Origin: Muribaculaceae bacterium
GTDB lineage: Bacteria > Bacteroidota > Bacteroidia > Bacteroidales > Muribaculaceae
Direction of reading: 5' to 3'
Assembly: GCA_016292745.1 (NCBI GenBank)
Contig: JAEDFO010000003.1
Location: 1 to 64,000 of the forward strand
DNA: 64,000 bases
Under the pieces are notes generated by a model, which made no database searches, was not told the DNA's origin, and worked only from the letters and a program-made list of their open reading frames with translations. Positions 56,120 through 64,000 of the stretch are shown piece after piece (position 1 is the first letter of the stretch; every line of letters begins with the position of its first letter). Both the position numbers and the translations under genes were made by a program.

Positions 56120-57634
56120 TTACTTGATAAGGCAGTTGCCGGTCATTTCCTTGGGCTGCTCAACACCAAGGATGTGGAGAATAGATGGAGCCACATCAGC
56201 AAGACGGCCGTCCTCTACCTTGGCATCCTTGTTGGCTGTTACATATACGAAAGGCACCGGATTCAGCGAGTGGGCTGTGTTTGGAGTGCCATCGGAATTG
56301 ATTGCATTGTCGGCATTACCGTGGTCGGCAATGATGATTACCTCGTAATCGTTGGCCTTTGCAGCTTCTACAGTGTCCTTTACACAATTATCAACGGCAA
56401 CAACGGCCTTTTCAATTGCCTCATAGATTCCGGTATGACCTACCATGTCGCCATTGGCATAGTTGACAACAATAAACTCATACTTCTGTTCGTTGATGGC
56501 AGCCACAAGTTTATCCTTTACCTCATAGGCGCTCATTTCGGGCTTAAGGTCGTAAGTTGCCACCTTAGGTGATGGAACAAGAATGCGGTCCTCGCCATCG
56601 TACGGAGCCTCGCGACCTCCATTAAAGAAGAATGTAACGTGGGCATATTTCTCTGTTTCGGCAATATGGAGCTGTTTCATGCCAAGGCTCGATACATATT
56701 CGCCAAGAGTATTACTTACATTCTCCTTATCGAAAAGGATATGCACGCCGGTGAATGAAGCATCGTAAGGAGTCATGCAGAAATACTGCAACCCGGGAAT
56801 TGTGTGCATGCCTTCCTCGGTCATATCTTTCTGTGTGAGCACAATGGTGAGTTCCTTAGCACGGTCGTTGCGATAATTGAAGAAGATAACCACATCACCA
56901 TCCTTGATTCGGCCGTCAACGGTTGAGTTGACAATAGGCTTAACAAACTCATCGGTTACGCCATCGGCATACGATGCCTCCATGGCAGCTACCATATCGT
57001 CGAACTTAGCGCCTTCACCGTTAACAAGCTGGTCGTAGGCTATCTTAACGCGGTCCCAACGTTTGTCGCGGTCCATGGCATAATAGCGGCCGATAATCGA
57101 GGCAATCACGCCTGCCGACTTGGCACAATGCTCCTGAACCTCGGCGATAAAGCCCTTACCGCTCTTGGGGTCGGTGTCGCGGCCATCCATAAAGCAGTGC
57201 AGATACACATTCTTCAAATCGTATTCCTTGGCAATGTCGCAAAGAGCGAACAAATGTTCGAGCGAGCTGTGAACGCCGCCATTACTGGTAAGACCCATCA
57301 TGTGCAGGCCCTTGCCTGTTGTGCGGGCATATTCAAAGGCACGCTTGATTTCAGGATTGTTGAGAATCGACTTGTCGGCTATCGATTTGTTGATCTTAAC
57401 CAGGTCCTGATATACGATGCGGCCAGCACCGATATTAAGGTGACCCACTTCAGAGTTACCCATCTGTCCGTCGGGCAAACCGACATTTTCGCCACTTGCC
57501 TGAAGTTGCGAATTAGGATAATTCTTGATAAGTGAATCCCAATAAGGGGTTGGTGTTGAATAAATTACATCACTTTTCTGATGATTGCCGATTCCCCATC
57601 CATCGAGAATCATTAGCAACGCTTTTTTACCCAT
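56120..57634 (-). CDS. gpmI: Cofactor-independent phosphoglycerate mutase
   Basis: Interconverts 3- and 2-phosphoglycerate with two Mn ions and a phospho-Ser. The 504-residue protein has LMILDGWG, the serine-nucleophile motif [19 protein letters not shown], the substrate segment [11 protein letters not shown], and the C-terminal metal motifs ADHGNAD and [11 protein letters not shown]. Length and motifs are standard. Transcribed alone; TAATTTTG at 57679-57686 may be the -7 box. Confidence 0.97.
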   Translation of the reverse strand: MGKKALLMILDGWGIGNHQKSDVIYSTPTPYWDSLIKNYPNSQLQASGENVGLPDGQMGNSEVGHLNIGAGRIVYQDLVKINKSIADKSILNNPEIKRAFEYARTTGKGLHMMGLTSNGGVHSSLEHLFALCDIAKEYDLKNVYLHCFMDGRDTDPKSGKGFIAEVQEHCAKSAGVIASIIGRYYAMDRDKRWDRVKIAYDQLVNGEGAKFDDMVAAMEASYADGVTDEFVKPIVNSTVDGRIKDGDVVIFFNYRNDRAKELTIVLTQKDMTEEGMHTIPGLQYFCMTPYDASFTGVHILFDKENVSNTLGEYVSSLGMKQLHIAETEKYAHVTFFFNGGREAPYDGEDRILVPSPKVATYDLKPEMSAYEVKDKLVAAINEQKYEFIVVNYANGDMVGHTGIYEAIEKAVVAVDNCVKDTVEAAKANDYEVIIIADHGNADNAINSDGTPNTAHSLNPVPFVYVTANKDAKVEDGRLADVAPSILHILGVEQPKEMTGNCLIK

Positions 57635-57739
57635 ATCTGTATTATTATTAAAGTTATTCCTTACGTTTTTTCGCAGTGCAAAATTAATAAATCTGCACGA
57701 AATTTACGACTATTACCCACTGCTTTTAATTATTTTCCA

Positions 57740-57747
57740 TACTTTTG
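57740..57747 (+). promoter_or_regulatory. -7 promoter box of DUF2461 gene
   Basis: TACTTTTG lies 8 bases before an in-frame ATG (57755) and 32 before the next (57779); the later start leaves a normal leader. -33 box poor. Confidence 0.45.
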
Positions 57748-57778
57748 CCAAATAATGAAGTTTACAACCGACAGCACT

Positions 57779-58447
57779 ATGAACTGCAATACCGAAATAC
57801 TGCAATTCCTCGATGAATTAAGCCGCAACAACAATCGTCAGTGGTTTAACGCCAACAAGGAGCGATACGAGTATCTGCGCAAAGCATGGCTCCATAACAT
57901 TCAGCAACTGATTGAGCAGATGAACGCCTACGACCCTTCGCTGCAAGGGCTCGATGCACGCGACTGCGTGTACCGCATCTACCGCGACATACGCTTCAGT
58001 CCCAACAAACTGCCCTACAAGACACATTTCGGGGCTGTAATTGGCCGCGGAGGCCGCAAATGTCTGCTTTCGTCATATTACATTCACCTTGAGCCAGGCA
58101 ACAAATCGGGTATTTACGGTGGCATATGGTGTCCTGAGCCGAATGTACTCAAGGCTTTGCGCCATGCCATCGATGATAACAGCGACGAATTTCTGGAAAT
58201 TATCAACAATCCCGAGTTCAAGCGCCGGTTCACACTTGTAGGTGACAAACTGAAGAATCCGCCTAAAGGCTTCGACAAGACCAACCCCAACATTGAACTG
58301 CTGAAGATGAAGGAATATCTGCTGTCGTATGAGGTTGGCGACGAATATATGCAGAGCGACGACTGGATTAGCCGTGCCGCACACGATTTCAGCTTTATGA
58401 CGCCTTTTCACCGATTCATGAATTTCACCATCGAGGAAGAGATTTAG
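57779..58447 (+). CDS. DUF2461 family protein
   Basis: A 222-residue cytoplasmic protein of the DUF2461/TIGR02453 family, function unknown. Family features are NNRQWFNANKERYE near the N terminus, YRIYRDIRFSPNKLPYKTHFGA and GIYGGIWCPEP. Start chosen at 57779 because the promoter box ends 8 bases before the alternative ATG at 57755, which would add eight residues. Followed by a 110-nt gap and the ferredoxin gene. Confidence 0.82.
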   Translation: MNCNTEILQFLDELSRNNNRQWFNANKERYEYLRKAWLHNIQQLIEQMNAYDPSLQGLDARDCVYRIYRDIRFSPNKLPYKTHFGAVIGRGGRKCLLSSYYIHLEPGNKSGIYGGIWCPEPNVLKALRHAIDDNSDEFLEIINNPEFKRRFTLVGDKLKNPPKGFDKTNPNIELLKMKEYLLSYEVGDEYMQSDDWISRAAHDFSFMTPFHRFMNFTIEEEI

Positions 58448-58522
58448 CATGCTCGGGTATATTATTCATGTATAATAAAGTTTAAACATTATTTAAAATA
58501 TCAGTTTATTTCCGATTTTTAT

Positions 58523-58530
58523 TAAATTTG
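58523..58530 (+). promoter_or_regulatory. -7 promoter box of 2-oxoacid oxidoreductase operon
   Basis: TAAATTTG, a full -7 match 28 bases before the ferredoxin-subunit ATG; no clear TTG at -33. Confidence 0.45.
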
Positions 58531-58558
58531 CGAAAGAAATGAACAAAACTAATTAATC

Positions 58559-58789
58559 ATGGCAAAAATTCGAGGTGCAGTTGTCGTTAACATCGAACGA
58601 TGCAAAGGCTGCAACTTATGTGTCGACACATGCCCGGTTAATGTACTGGAGCTACAGCCAAAAGAAGTAAACAATCGAGGTTATCACTACGCCTATATGA
58701 AGGCTCCCGATCTTTGTATTGCTTGCCAAAGCTGCGCACTGGTTTGTCCCGACGGCTGCATCGACGTGTATAGAGCAAAAACCGAATAA
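58559..58789 (+). CDS. korD: 2-oxoacid:ferredoxin oxidoreductase delta (2x4Fe-4S) subunit
   Basis: A 76-residue ferredoxin-like subunit with two 4Fe-4S motifs: CKGCNLCVDTCP (about 14-25) and CIACQSCALVCP (about 48-59). It carries electrons from the TPP subunit to ferredoxin. It heads korDABC, 30 nt before the alpha subunit, and matches the small subunit found first in Bacteroidales Kor/Vor operons. Confidence 0.92.
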   Translation: MAKIRGAVVVNIERCKGCNLCVDTCPVNVLELQPKEVNNRGYHYAYMKAPDLCIACQSCALVCPDGCIDVYRAKTE

Positions 58790-58819
58790 GATAAGAACCA
58801 ATAACGTCTCTATTTAATA

Positions 58820-59902
58820 ATGGAAGAAGTACGATTAATGAAGGGTAACGAAGCATTGGCATTGGCAGCCATCAGATATGGTTGCGATGGATACTTCGGA
58901 TACCCTATCACTCCTCAATCTGAAGTGCTTGAGACCCTTGAGCAACAGATGCCGTGGGAAACCACCGGAATGGTGGTTCTGCAAGCAGAAAGCGAAGTGG
59001 CAGCCATCAACATGGTATATGCCGGCGCTGCTTGCGGTAAATGTGTATTCACATCGTCATCGAGCCCGGGCATCAGCCTAATGCAAGAAGGCATTTCATA
59101 TATCGCTGCCAGTGAGCTCCCGGCCCTAATAATTAATGTGATGCGCGGAGGCCCGGGACTGGGTACCATCCACCCCTCACAAGCCGACTATTTCCAAGCC
59201 ACAAAAGGCGGCGGCCACGGCGACTACCACCTCATCACACTGGCGCCATCGTCGGTGCAGGAAATGTGTGATTTCGTAGCGCTCGGTTGGGATTTGGCAT
59301 TCAAATACCGCACCCCGGCAATAATTCTCGCCGACGGCATAGTGGGACAGATGATGGAAAAAGTGGTGTTGCCACCGCAGCGTCCACGCCGCACCGACGA
59401 GGAAGTGAAAAAGCAATGCCCGTGGGCTGCTACCGGCAAAAGCAACGGCAAAAAACACATAGTTACATCGCTTGAACTTGACAGCGAAAAAATGGAAGTG
59501 AACAACGAACGCTTCCAGCGCACATACCGCGAAATCGAGAAATACGAGAAACGCTACGAAGCCATCGACACCGAGGACTGCGACTATCTGATTGTAGCAT
59601 TCGGCACTGTGGCACGTATATGCCAGAAAACAGTGGAAATGGCCAACGAACACGGAGCAAAAATAGGCATCATCCGCCCTATCACCTTGTGGCCATTCCC
59701 TTACGAGGCTATTGCCGAGGCTGCAAAGCATACCAAGGGCATATTGGTGGTTGAGCTCAACGCCGGACAGATGATTGAAGACGTACGGCTCGCCGTCAGC
59801 GACAAAAACATGCCGATTAAGCACTACGGACGTCTGGGTGGCATTGTTCCCACTCCCGACGAAATCCTCGATGCGCTCACCAATGAACTAATCAACGATT
59901 AA
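58820..59902 (+). CDS. korA: 2-oxoacid:ferredoxin oxidoreductase alpha subunit (KorA/VorB)
   Basis: Catalytic partner subunit of a four-subunit enzyme that decarboxylates 2-oxoacids to acyl-CoA while reducing ferredoxin (and probably the reverse). The 360-residue protein starts MKGNEALALAAIRYGCDGYFGYPITPQSE, positions about 6-34, has the pyrimidine-binding QAESEVAAINMVYGA-like segment and a C-terminal domain II with VVELNAGQMIEDVRLAV. Annotation in the family alternates between 2-oxoglutarate (Kor) and 3-methyl-2-oxobutanoate (Vor); sequence alone does not settle the substrate. Followed by korB after 2 nt. Confidence 0.9.
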   Translation: MEEVRLMKGNEALALAAIRYGCDGYFGYPITPQSEVLETLEQQMPWETTGMVVLQAESEVAAINMVYAGAACGKCVFTSSSSPGISLMQEGISYIAASELPALIINVMRGGPGLGTIHPSQADYFQATKGGGHGDYHLITLAPSSVQEMCDFVALGWDLAFKYRTPAIILADGIVGQMMEKVVLPPQRPRRTDEEVKKQCPWAATGKSNGKKHIVTSLELDSEKMEVNNERFQRTYREIEKYEKRYEAIDTEDCDYLIVAFGTVARICQKTVEMANEHGAKIGIIRPITLWPFPYEAIAEAAKHTKGILVVELNAGQMIEDVRLAVSDKNMPIKHYGRLGGIVPTPDEILDALTNELIND

Positions 59903-59904
59903 TC

Positions 59905-60666
59905 ATGGACATTAACGATATTATTAAGCCGGAAAACCTTGTTTACACCAAGCCCCGACTGATGAACGACAACCATATGCACTACTGCCCTGGATGCAGC
60001 CATGGCGTGGTGCACAAGCTAATTGCCGAAGTTATCGACGAATTAGGCATGGAAGAGAAGAGCGTGGGCGTAAGCCCCGTTGGATGCTCGGTTTTTGCCT
60101 ACAACTATATCGACATCGACTGGATTGAAGCTGCACACGGCCGCGCTCCGGCAGTGGCTACTGCAGTAAAGCGTCTTATGCCCGACAAGTTGGTGTTCAC
60201 CTACCAAGGCGACGGCGACCTTGCAGCCATCGGCACATGCGAAACCATCCAGGCAGCCAACCGCGGTGAAAACATCGCCATAATATTCATCAACAATGCA
60301 ATTTACGGTATGACCGGAGGACAAATGGCACCAACCACCCTCATAGGAATGAAGACAGCCACAACGCCTTACGGACGTCGGGTTGACCTGAACGGATATC
60401 CTTTCAAAGTGTCGGACACCATGGCATTGCTCGAAGGAACATGCTACGTAACCCGTCAGAGCGTCCACACTCCTGCAGCAGTGCGCAAGGCAAAGGCAGC
60501 CATTAAGAAAGCATTCCAGAACAGCATGGCTGGCAAAGGCACATCGATGGTTGAAATTGTAAGCTCATGTAATTCAGGTTGGAAAATGTCGCCTGTCGAT
60601 GCCAACAAATGGATGAGCGAGCATATGTTTTCACAGTACCCGTTAGGCGACATTAAAGACATTTAG
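59905..60666 (+). CDS. korB: 2-oxoacid:ferredoxin oxidoreductase beta (TPP) subunit
   Basis: Thiamine-diphosphate-binding subunit, 253 residues. It has CPGCSHG near the N terminus, the TPP/Mg motif GDGDLAAIG followed about 30 residues later by NNAIYGMTGGQMAPTT, and VGCSVFAYNYI contacting the cofactor. It lies between korA (2 nt) and korC (3 nt). The substrate is assigned only at family level. Confidence 0.93.
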   Translation: MDINDIIKPENLVYTKPRLMNDNHMHYCPGCSHGVVHKLIAEVIDELGMEEKSVGVSPVGCSVFAYNYIDIDWIEAAHGRAPAVATAVKRLMPDKLVFTYQGDGDLAAIGTCETIQAANRGENIAIIFINNAIYGMTGGQMAPTTLIGMKTATTPYGRRVDLNGYPFKVSDTMALLEGTCYVTRQSVHTPAAVRKAKAAIKKAFQNSMAGKGTSMVEIVSSCNSGWKMSPVDANKWMSEHMFSQYPLGDIKDI

Positions 60667-60669
60667 ATT

Positions 60670-61206
60670 ATGAAGACCGAAATTATCATAGCAGGATTCG
60701 GCGGACAGGGAGTGCTTTCGATGGGTAAGATTCTTGCCTATTCCGGACTTATGGAGGACAAGGAAGTGACATGGATGCCATCGTACGGGCCCGAGCAACG
60801 TGGTGGCACAGCCAACGTTACCGTAATCCTCTCCGACGAGCGCATCAGCTCGCCCATCCTCAACTCTTACGATATGGTGGTTGTCCTCAACCAGCAAAGT
60901 CTCGACAAGTTCCAAAGCAAAGTTAAACCTGGAGGCATCCTTATTTACGACAACTACGGCATCCACACGCCGCCCACTCGCACCGATATCAAGGTATATT
61001 GCATCGAAGCAATGAATGCCACTTTCGAACTTGGCAACAACAAGGCATTTAACATGATTGTCCTCGGAGCAATGCTGAAACTGAACTCGATAGTAACCAT
61101 TGAAAGTGTTGTAAAGGCCCTGAAGAAGACCCTTCCCGAACGTCACCACCATATGATTCCGATGAACGAAGAAGCGCTTCGCAAAGGCATGTCGCTTATC
61201 AAATAG
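60670..61206 (+). CDS. korC: 2-oxoacid:ferredoxin oxidoreductase gamma subunit
   Basis: A 178-residue gamma subunit with the family start IIIAGFGGQGVLSMGKILAYSG and WMPSYGPEQRGGTANVTV. It binds CoA in related enzymes. Last gene of the operon, followed by a strong shared terminator at 61231-61265. Confidence 0.92.
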   Translation: MKTEIIIAGFGGQGVLSMGKILAYSGLMEDKEVTWMPSYGPEQRGGTANVTVILSDERISSPILNSYDMVVVLNQQSLDKFQSKVKPGGILIYDNYGIHTPPTRTDIKVYCIEAMNATFELGNNKAFNMIVLGAMLKLNSIVTIESVVKALKKTLPERHHHMIPMNEEALRKGMSLIK

Positions 61207-61230
61207 CCCTTTGCGGGCAACTACATAACC

Positions 61231-61265
61231 AAGAGGCTGCGCCGTAACTGAAGACGCAGCCTCTT
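61231..61265. terminator. Bidirectional terminator between korC and serine hydrolase
   Basis: Perfect 11-bp stem AAGAGGCTGCG/CGCAGCCTCTT with a 13-nt loop between convergent genes, 24 nt from each stop. T-rich on the + side. Confidence 0.8.
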
Positions 61266-61289
61266 GATTTTAATCCTCCTCAATCGAGA

Positions 61290-62507
61290 TTATTTTGTTC
61301 TGCCGGTGAATGCATCCACCCCTTTGGTGTCGACACTGTTAGCAAAGAACTTTTCAGCAGCCTTGCTTACGGCATCGTTCCATGGCTGAGGGCCACTCAC
61401 CTGAACGACCCACAGACGAAGCTGTTTTTTGTGCCAATTGACAATGCAATTTGTCCCCCATGCACCACCATGGCCAAACCATGCCTCTTCATTGTCCTCA
61501 ACAGGGGCAGAAAGGCCAAGCGAATAGCCACCCATGTGTTTTGGACGTGTCGTCACAGCAAGAATCGACTTAACAGTCTCTTCCTTAAGAATGCGTACAC
61601 CATTGTCGCCCATACCAAGATTCATAAGCATTTTGTAGAACTTAAGTTGGTCGTTGGCAGTTGTCCAAAGTCCTGCACCAGCCGAAGCAAACACATGCGA
61701 ATCGTTGTATGGGCGCTGCTGCCACGGATTCTCCTCAAGCCATTTTGCCGGCTTGTCCTCGCTGGTTTCATACAGATGAATCTGAGTGGCAAGTTGCTTA
61801 TCGGTTGGCCAGAACCATGTCGACTTCATACCGAGTGGGTCGAGTACGTTCTCCTTAAGATACTGTTCCCACTTCATACCGGTAACTGTTTCAACAATAG
61901 CCGCACCTATGTCGATACCAGTGTTTGAATACAGTTCGCGGGTGCCCGGTTCAAACATAATAGGCGATGCAGCAGCCACCGAGGCAGTCTGGCGTAACGG
62001 TGCGCCACCCGACCATCCTCCACCACGCACATCGTTGCGCTTGGCGCTGATTTCAAAGGGGAAACCTCCTGTGTGGTTGAGCACCATGCGTACTGTCAAC
62101 ACATTCTTTGCTCTAACGAGAGTGCGAACACTGTCGTTCTTGGCAACCTCAACCCACAATTCATTGAATTCAGGCAGATACTTCGACACTGGGTCGTCAA
62201 GCGACAGTTTCCCATCTTCAACGAGTTTCGCGATAGTTACACCGCAGAAACCCTTGGTTTGCGAGCATTCCATAAACACGTCGTCCATACCTATAGCGCG
62301 CTTGGCGGCAACATCGGAATATCCTATGCAACATGTCTCCTGCACACCATTGTTATAAAACACACTTATCGCTCCGGCAAGGCTACCCTTATCTAGATAA
62401 GGCTGCAATGCCTCGCGGGCAAAAGTGGTTTTCGACTCCTTTACTTTCACTTGAGCAGATACCGAAAGGCATCCGACCAACATCAGCAGAATAATAAGTT
62501 TTCTCAT
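61290..62507 (-). CDS. Exported serine hydrolase, class C beta-lactamase fold
   Basis: A 405-residue exported protein: signal peptide about 1-18 (ending VSA), the SxxK motif SQTK (about residue 81), the YSN motif in ELYSNTGIDIGAAI, and a C-terminal HGG in WFGHGGAWGTNC. It resembles penicillin-binding and esterase-type beta-lactamase-fold enzymes of Bacteroidetes; whether it acts on peptides, esters or beta-lactams cannot be told. It lies just downstream of the GH97 gene (112 nt) on the same strand, so they may share a transcript. Confidence 0.87.
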   Translation of the reverse strand: MRKLIILLMLVGCLSVSAQVKVKESKTTFAREALQPYLDKGSLAGAISVFYNNGVQETCCIGYSDVAAKRAIGMDDVFMECSQTKGFCGVTIAKLVEDGKLSLDDPVSKYLPEFNELWVEVAKNDSVRTLVRAKNVLTVRMVLNHTGGFPFEISAKRNDVRGGGWSGGAPLRQTASVAAASPIMFEPGTRELYSNTGIDIGAAIVETVTGMKWEQYLKENVLDPLGMKSTWFWPTDKQLATQIHLYETSEDKPAKWLEENPWQQRPYNDSHVFASAGAGLWTTANDQLKFYKMLMNLGMGDNGVRILKEETVKSILAVTTRPKHMGGYSLGLSAPVEDNEEAWFGHGGAWGTNCIVNWHKKQLRLWVVQVSGPQPWNDAVSKAAEKFFANSVDTKGVDAFTGRTK

Positions 62508-62619
62508 TATTATGGTAATTTGATTGGTTAATAATTTCAGATGTCAGCGCCATCACAATGGCAATGGCATTCAAAATTAGTTATTATCATCGAAATACTG
62601 ATAAAGTAACCCGGGAAAT

Positions 62620-64000
62620 TTATCGGACGACGATAATCACGCCACTATTAGGAAGGATTTCCACATGGGTCAAAGCTGCAGCCTTTACCGAGCGAACTTT
62701 GGCCACGAAGTCGTCGGCTGTTGACTGTTCTCCCTTAGCCAAGCGCTTGCGCACTGCTTTTGAGGCATATACATCGTAATACAATGTTGCATCAGTGCCT
62801 TCAAGCATCGACAAGTCAAGTTTTATACTTAGGGGCTCCGCTGTGGCGTTTACTCCTGCCACATACCACACATTGCCACTTCTGCGCGCCAGCACCACAT
62901 ATTTGCCGGGATATCCATCGATAAAGCGTGTTTCGTCCCAATGGGTGGGAACTTGCTTCATAAAATCGATGCACAACGACGGAGCGTCAGTGAGGTTATT
63001 TGGGGTGAGGGCAAAATTCTGGACCGGATTCTGGAACAGCACTGCGGTTGCAATCTGAAACAAATCGGAAGTTCGGCGCACGTTACCGCTGTTGTTGTCG
63101 CGGCCAAGACGTCGATTGAGAAATGTCCCACCAAACTCCATGCACCCCACAGCATTACGGATAAACGGATGAGTGGCGGCATTCACAGCCTCAACGTCGC
63201 AGAAATGCTGCTGGAAATAAATGTTCTCCGAGGCAAGCACAGCTTCGCTGCCCACATAGTTGGGATACATACGTTCCCAGCCTCGAGGCAATGTGCAGCC
63301 GTGGAATATCACCATCAGTCCAAAATCGTTGGCATCTGAAAGTATGCTTTCATACAGACGCATCGTCTCCTGCTTGTCGCCGCCAAAGAAATCCACCTTG
63401 ATGCCTTTCACTCCATTGTCGCGAAGCCATTTCATCTCTTTCTTACGCACTATAGGGTTGTCCATGCGGTTTACAGGACCCTGCTCAATATCATTCCAAT
63501 ATCCGCTTGAGCTATACCATAGCAATGGCTCCACACCCTTGCCATGAGCATATGCAATTAGCTGCGCCATTCGCTCAGCACCTATGTTATTGTCCCAATA
63601 GTTGTCGATTAGAGTATACTCGTAGCCCATTTCAGCAGCAAAGTCGATATACTTCACTATGTCGTCGAAATTTATGCTGGCATCTTGCCATACAATCCAG
63701 CTCCACGTGCCACGACCGCCAGCATAATCAGTTGTTGGCTCATATAGCGGCTCAAGCACGTCCCAATATATCGTACTTTCAACTATTGGGGCCAACGAGG
63801 CACCAATGCTTAATGTACGCCAAGGGGTTGCACCAGGCAAGGAGAATGCCGGCTCGCGAGTGCCGTTGCCATTGTTTTCCTCTGCCATCGGAAACTCAAT
63901 CTTGTAACTGTGTCCGTCGAAATCACCAAGTCGTGAGGCGCAATAGCGGCTGTCGACACCGGTTTCGCTGATAAGCGCCCAACGGTCGTTGCCCACCTTG
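62620..64000 (-). CDS. Glycoside hydrolase family 97 enzyme, N terminus outside window
   Basis: Partial gene; the frame runs off the window end, so about 460 residues of the C-terminal part are visible and the N-terminal beta-sandwich start is missing. It shows the GH97 barrel with WSWIVWQDASINFDDIVKYI, DNYWDNN, GIKVDFFGGD and FHGCTLPRGWERMYPNYVGSE. The Asp of IKVDF is at the position of the nucleophile in retaining (alpha-galactosidase-type) GH97 members, in contrast to inverting SusB-type alpha-glucosidases. Likely periplasmic; adjacent to a serine hydrolase. Substrate not settled. Confidence 0.9.
   Translation of the reverse strand, partial: KVGNDRWALISETGVDSRYCASRLGDFDGHSYKIEFPMAEENNGNGTREPAFSLPGATPWRTLSIGASLAPIVESTIYWDVLEPLYEPTTDYAGGRGTWSWIVWQDASINFDDIVKYIDFAAEMGYEYTLIDNYWDNNIGAERMAQLIAYAHGKGVEPLLWYSSSGYWNDIEQGPVNRMDNPIVRKKEMKWLRDNGVKGIKVDFFGGDKQETMRLYESILSDANDFGLMVIFHGCTLPRGWERMYPNYVGSEAVLASENIYFQQHFCDVEAVNAATHPFIRNAVGCMEFGGTFLNRRLGRDNNSGNVRRTSDLFQIATAVLFQNPVQNFALTPNNLTDAPSLCIDFMKQVPTHWDETRFIDGYPGKYVVLARRSGNVWYVAGVNATAEPLSIKLDLSMLEGTDATLYYDVYASKAVRKRLAKGEQSTADDFVAKVRSVKAAALTHVEILPNSGVIIVVR

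Noticed and set aside
1-64000. CRISPR arrays, tRNA or rRNA genes, transposases, integrases
   Set aside because: No regularly spaced repeats, cloverleaf-like segments or recognisable recombinase genes were seen on reading through; short tandem or inverted repeats are isolated.

Overview
The window comes from a Bacteroidales chromosome, most likely a gut lineage such as Muribaculaceae (family is an inference). Evidence: gliding/type IX secretion genes (sprA, gldH), two subtilases with type IX C-terminal sorting domains, an exbB-exbD-exbD-tonB cluster, a GH97 glycosidase, a four-gene 2-oxoacid:ferredoxin oxidoreductase operon, and many promoters of the Bacteroidetes form TTG-N19/20-TANNTTTG. I see no tRNA, rRNA, CRISPR array, insertion sequence, prophage or integrase. 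Coding density is high, intergenic DNA is very AT-rich, and the region looks like core chromosome with a few accessory insertions.

Layout. 0.1-2.2 kb (+): pheS-crcB-nth, packed and closed by a 19-bp perfect hairpin shared with the convergent PBP1A gene (2.2-4.6 kb, -). 4.7-8.9 kb (-): a coiled-coil protein, zapA, rny, ricT and gldH. 9.0-13.6 kb: guaD (+), then radical SAM-aroC-ybaK, a LysM/M23 peptidase and ndk (-). 13.8-16.6 kb: ispD-recG. 16.9-21.4 kb (-): pyrB-pyrI-flavin reductase-glyA-DUF59 protein-lpxH-like. 21.7-29.7 kb (-): ruvA and the giant sprA. 29.9-31.3 kb (+): two outer-membrane barrels. 31.4-38.6 kb (-): priA and two paralogous secreted subtilases. 38.7-46.5 kb: a TonB/ExbBD cluster with a TPR protein, a PstS-like lipoprotein and a small membrane protein, split by a + strand DUF45 metallopeptidase and a frameshifted second TonB-like gene. 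46.7-54.4 kb (-): gdhA and an overlapping operon 5'-nucleotidase > GH3 > GH3-beta-lactamase fusion. 54.4-57.6 kb: a candidate micro-transcription unit, a membrane AraC-type regulator and gpmI. 57.8-61.2 kb (+): a DUF2461 protein and the korDABC-like operon. 61.3-64.0 kb (-): a serine hydrolase and a GH97 enzyme cut off by the window edge.

How the genes fit together. Cell-envelope work dominates: peptidoglycan synthesis (PBP1A), hydrolysis (M23/LysM) and probable muropeptide trimming (GH3 and GH3-beta-lactamase fusion); lipid A (LpxH-like); type IX secretion (SprA, GldH) with two likely cargo proteases; and energised outer-membrane transport (ExbB/ExbD/TonB). Two neighbourhoods are informative: ricT lies 9 nt after rny, matching the RicT-RNase Y partnership known in Bacillus, and the GH3-beta-lactamase fusion joins two activities that are separate neighbouring genes (nagZ, amiE) in Bacillus.

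Most speculative but worth checking: a promoter-microORF-microORF-hairpin unit beside a membrane AraC regulator (54.5-54.7 kb), a 44-codon ORF with a ribosome-binding site ahead of exbB, a 34-codon leader ORF ahead of pyrB, and an EF-hand-like loop in one ExbD.
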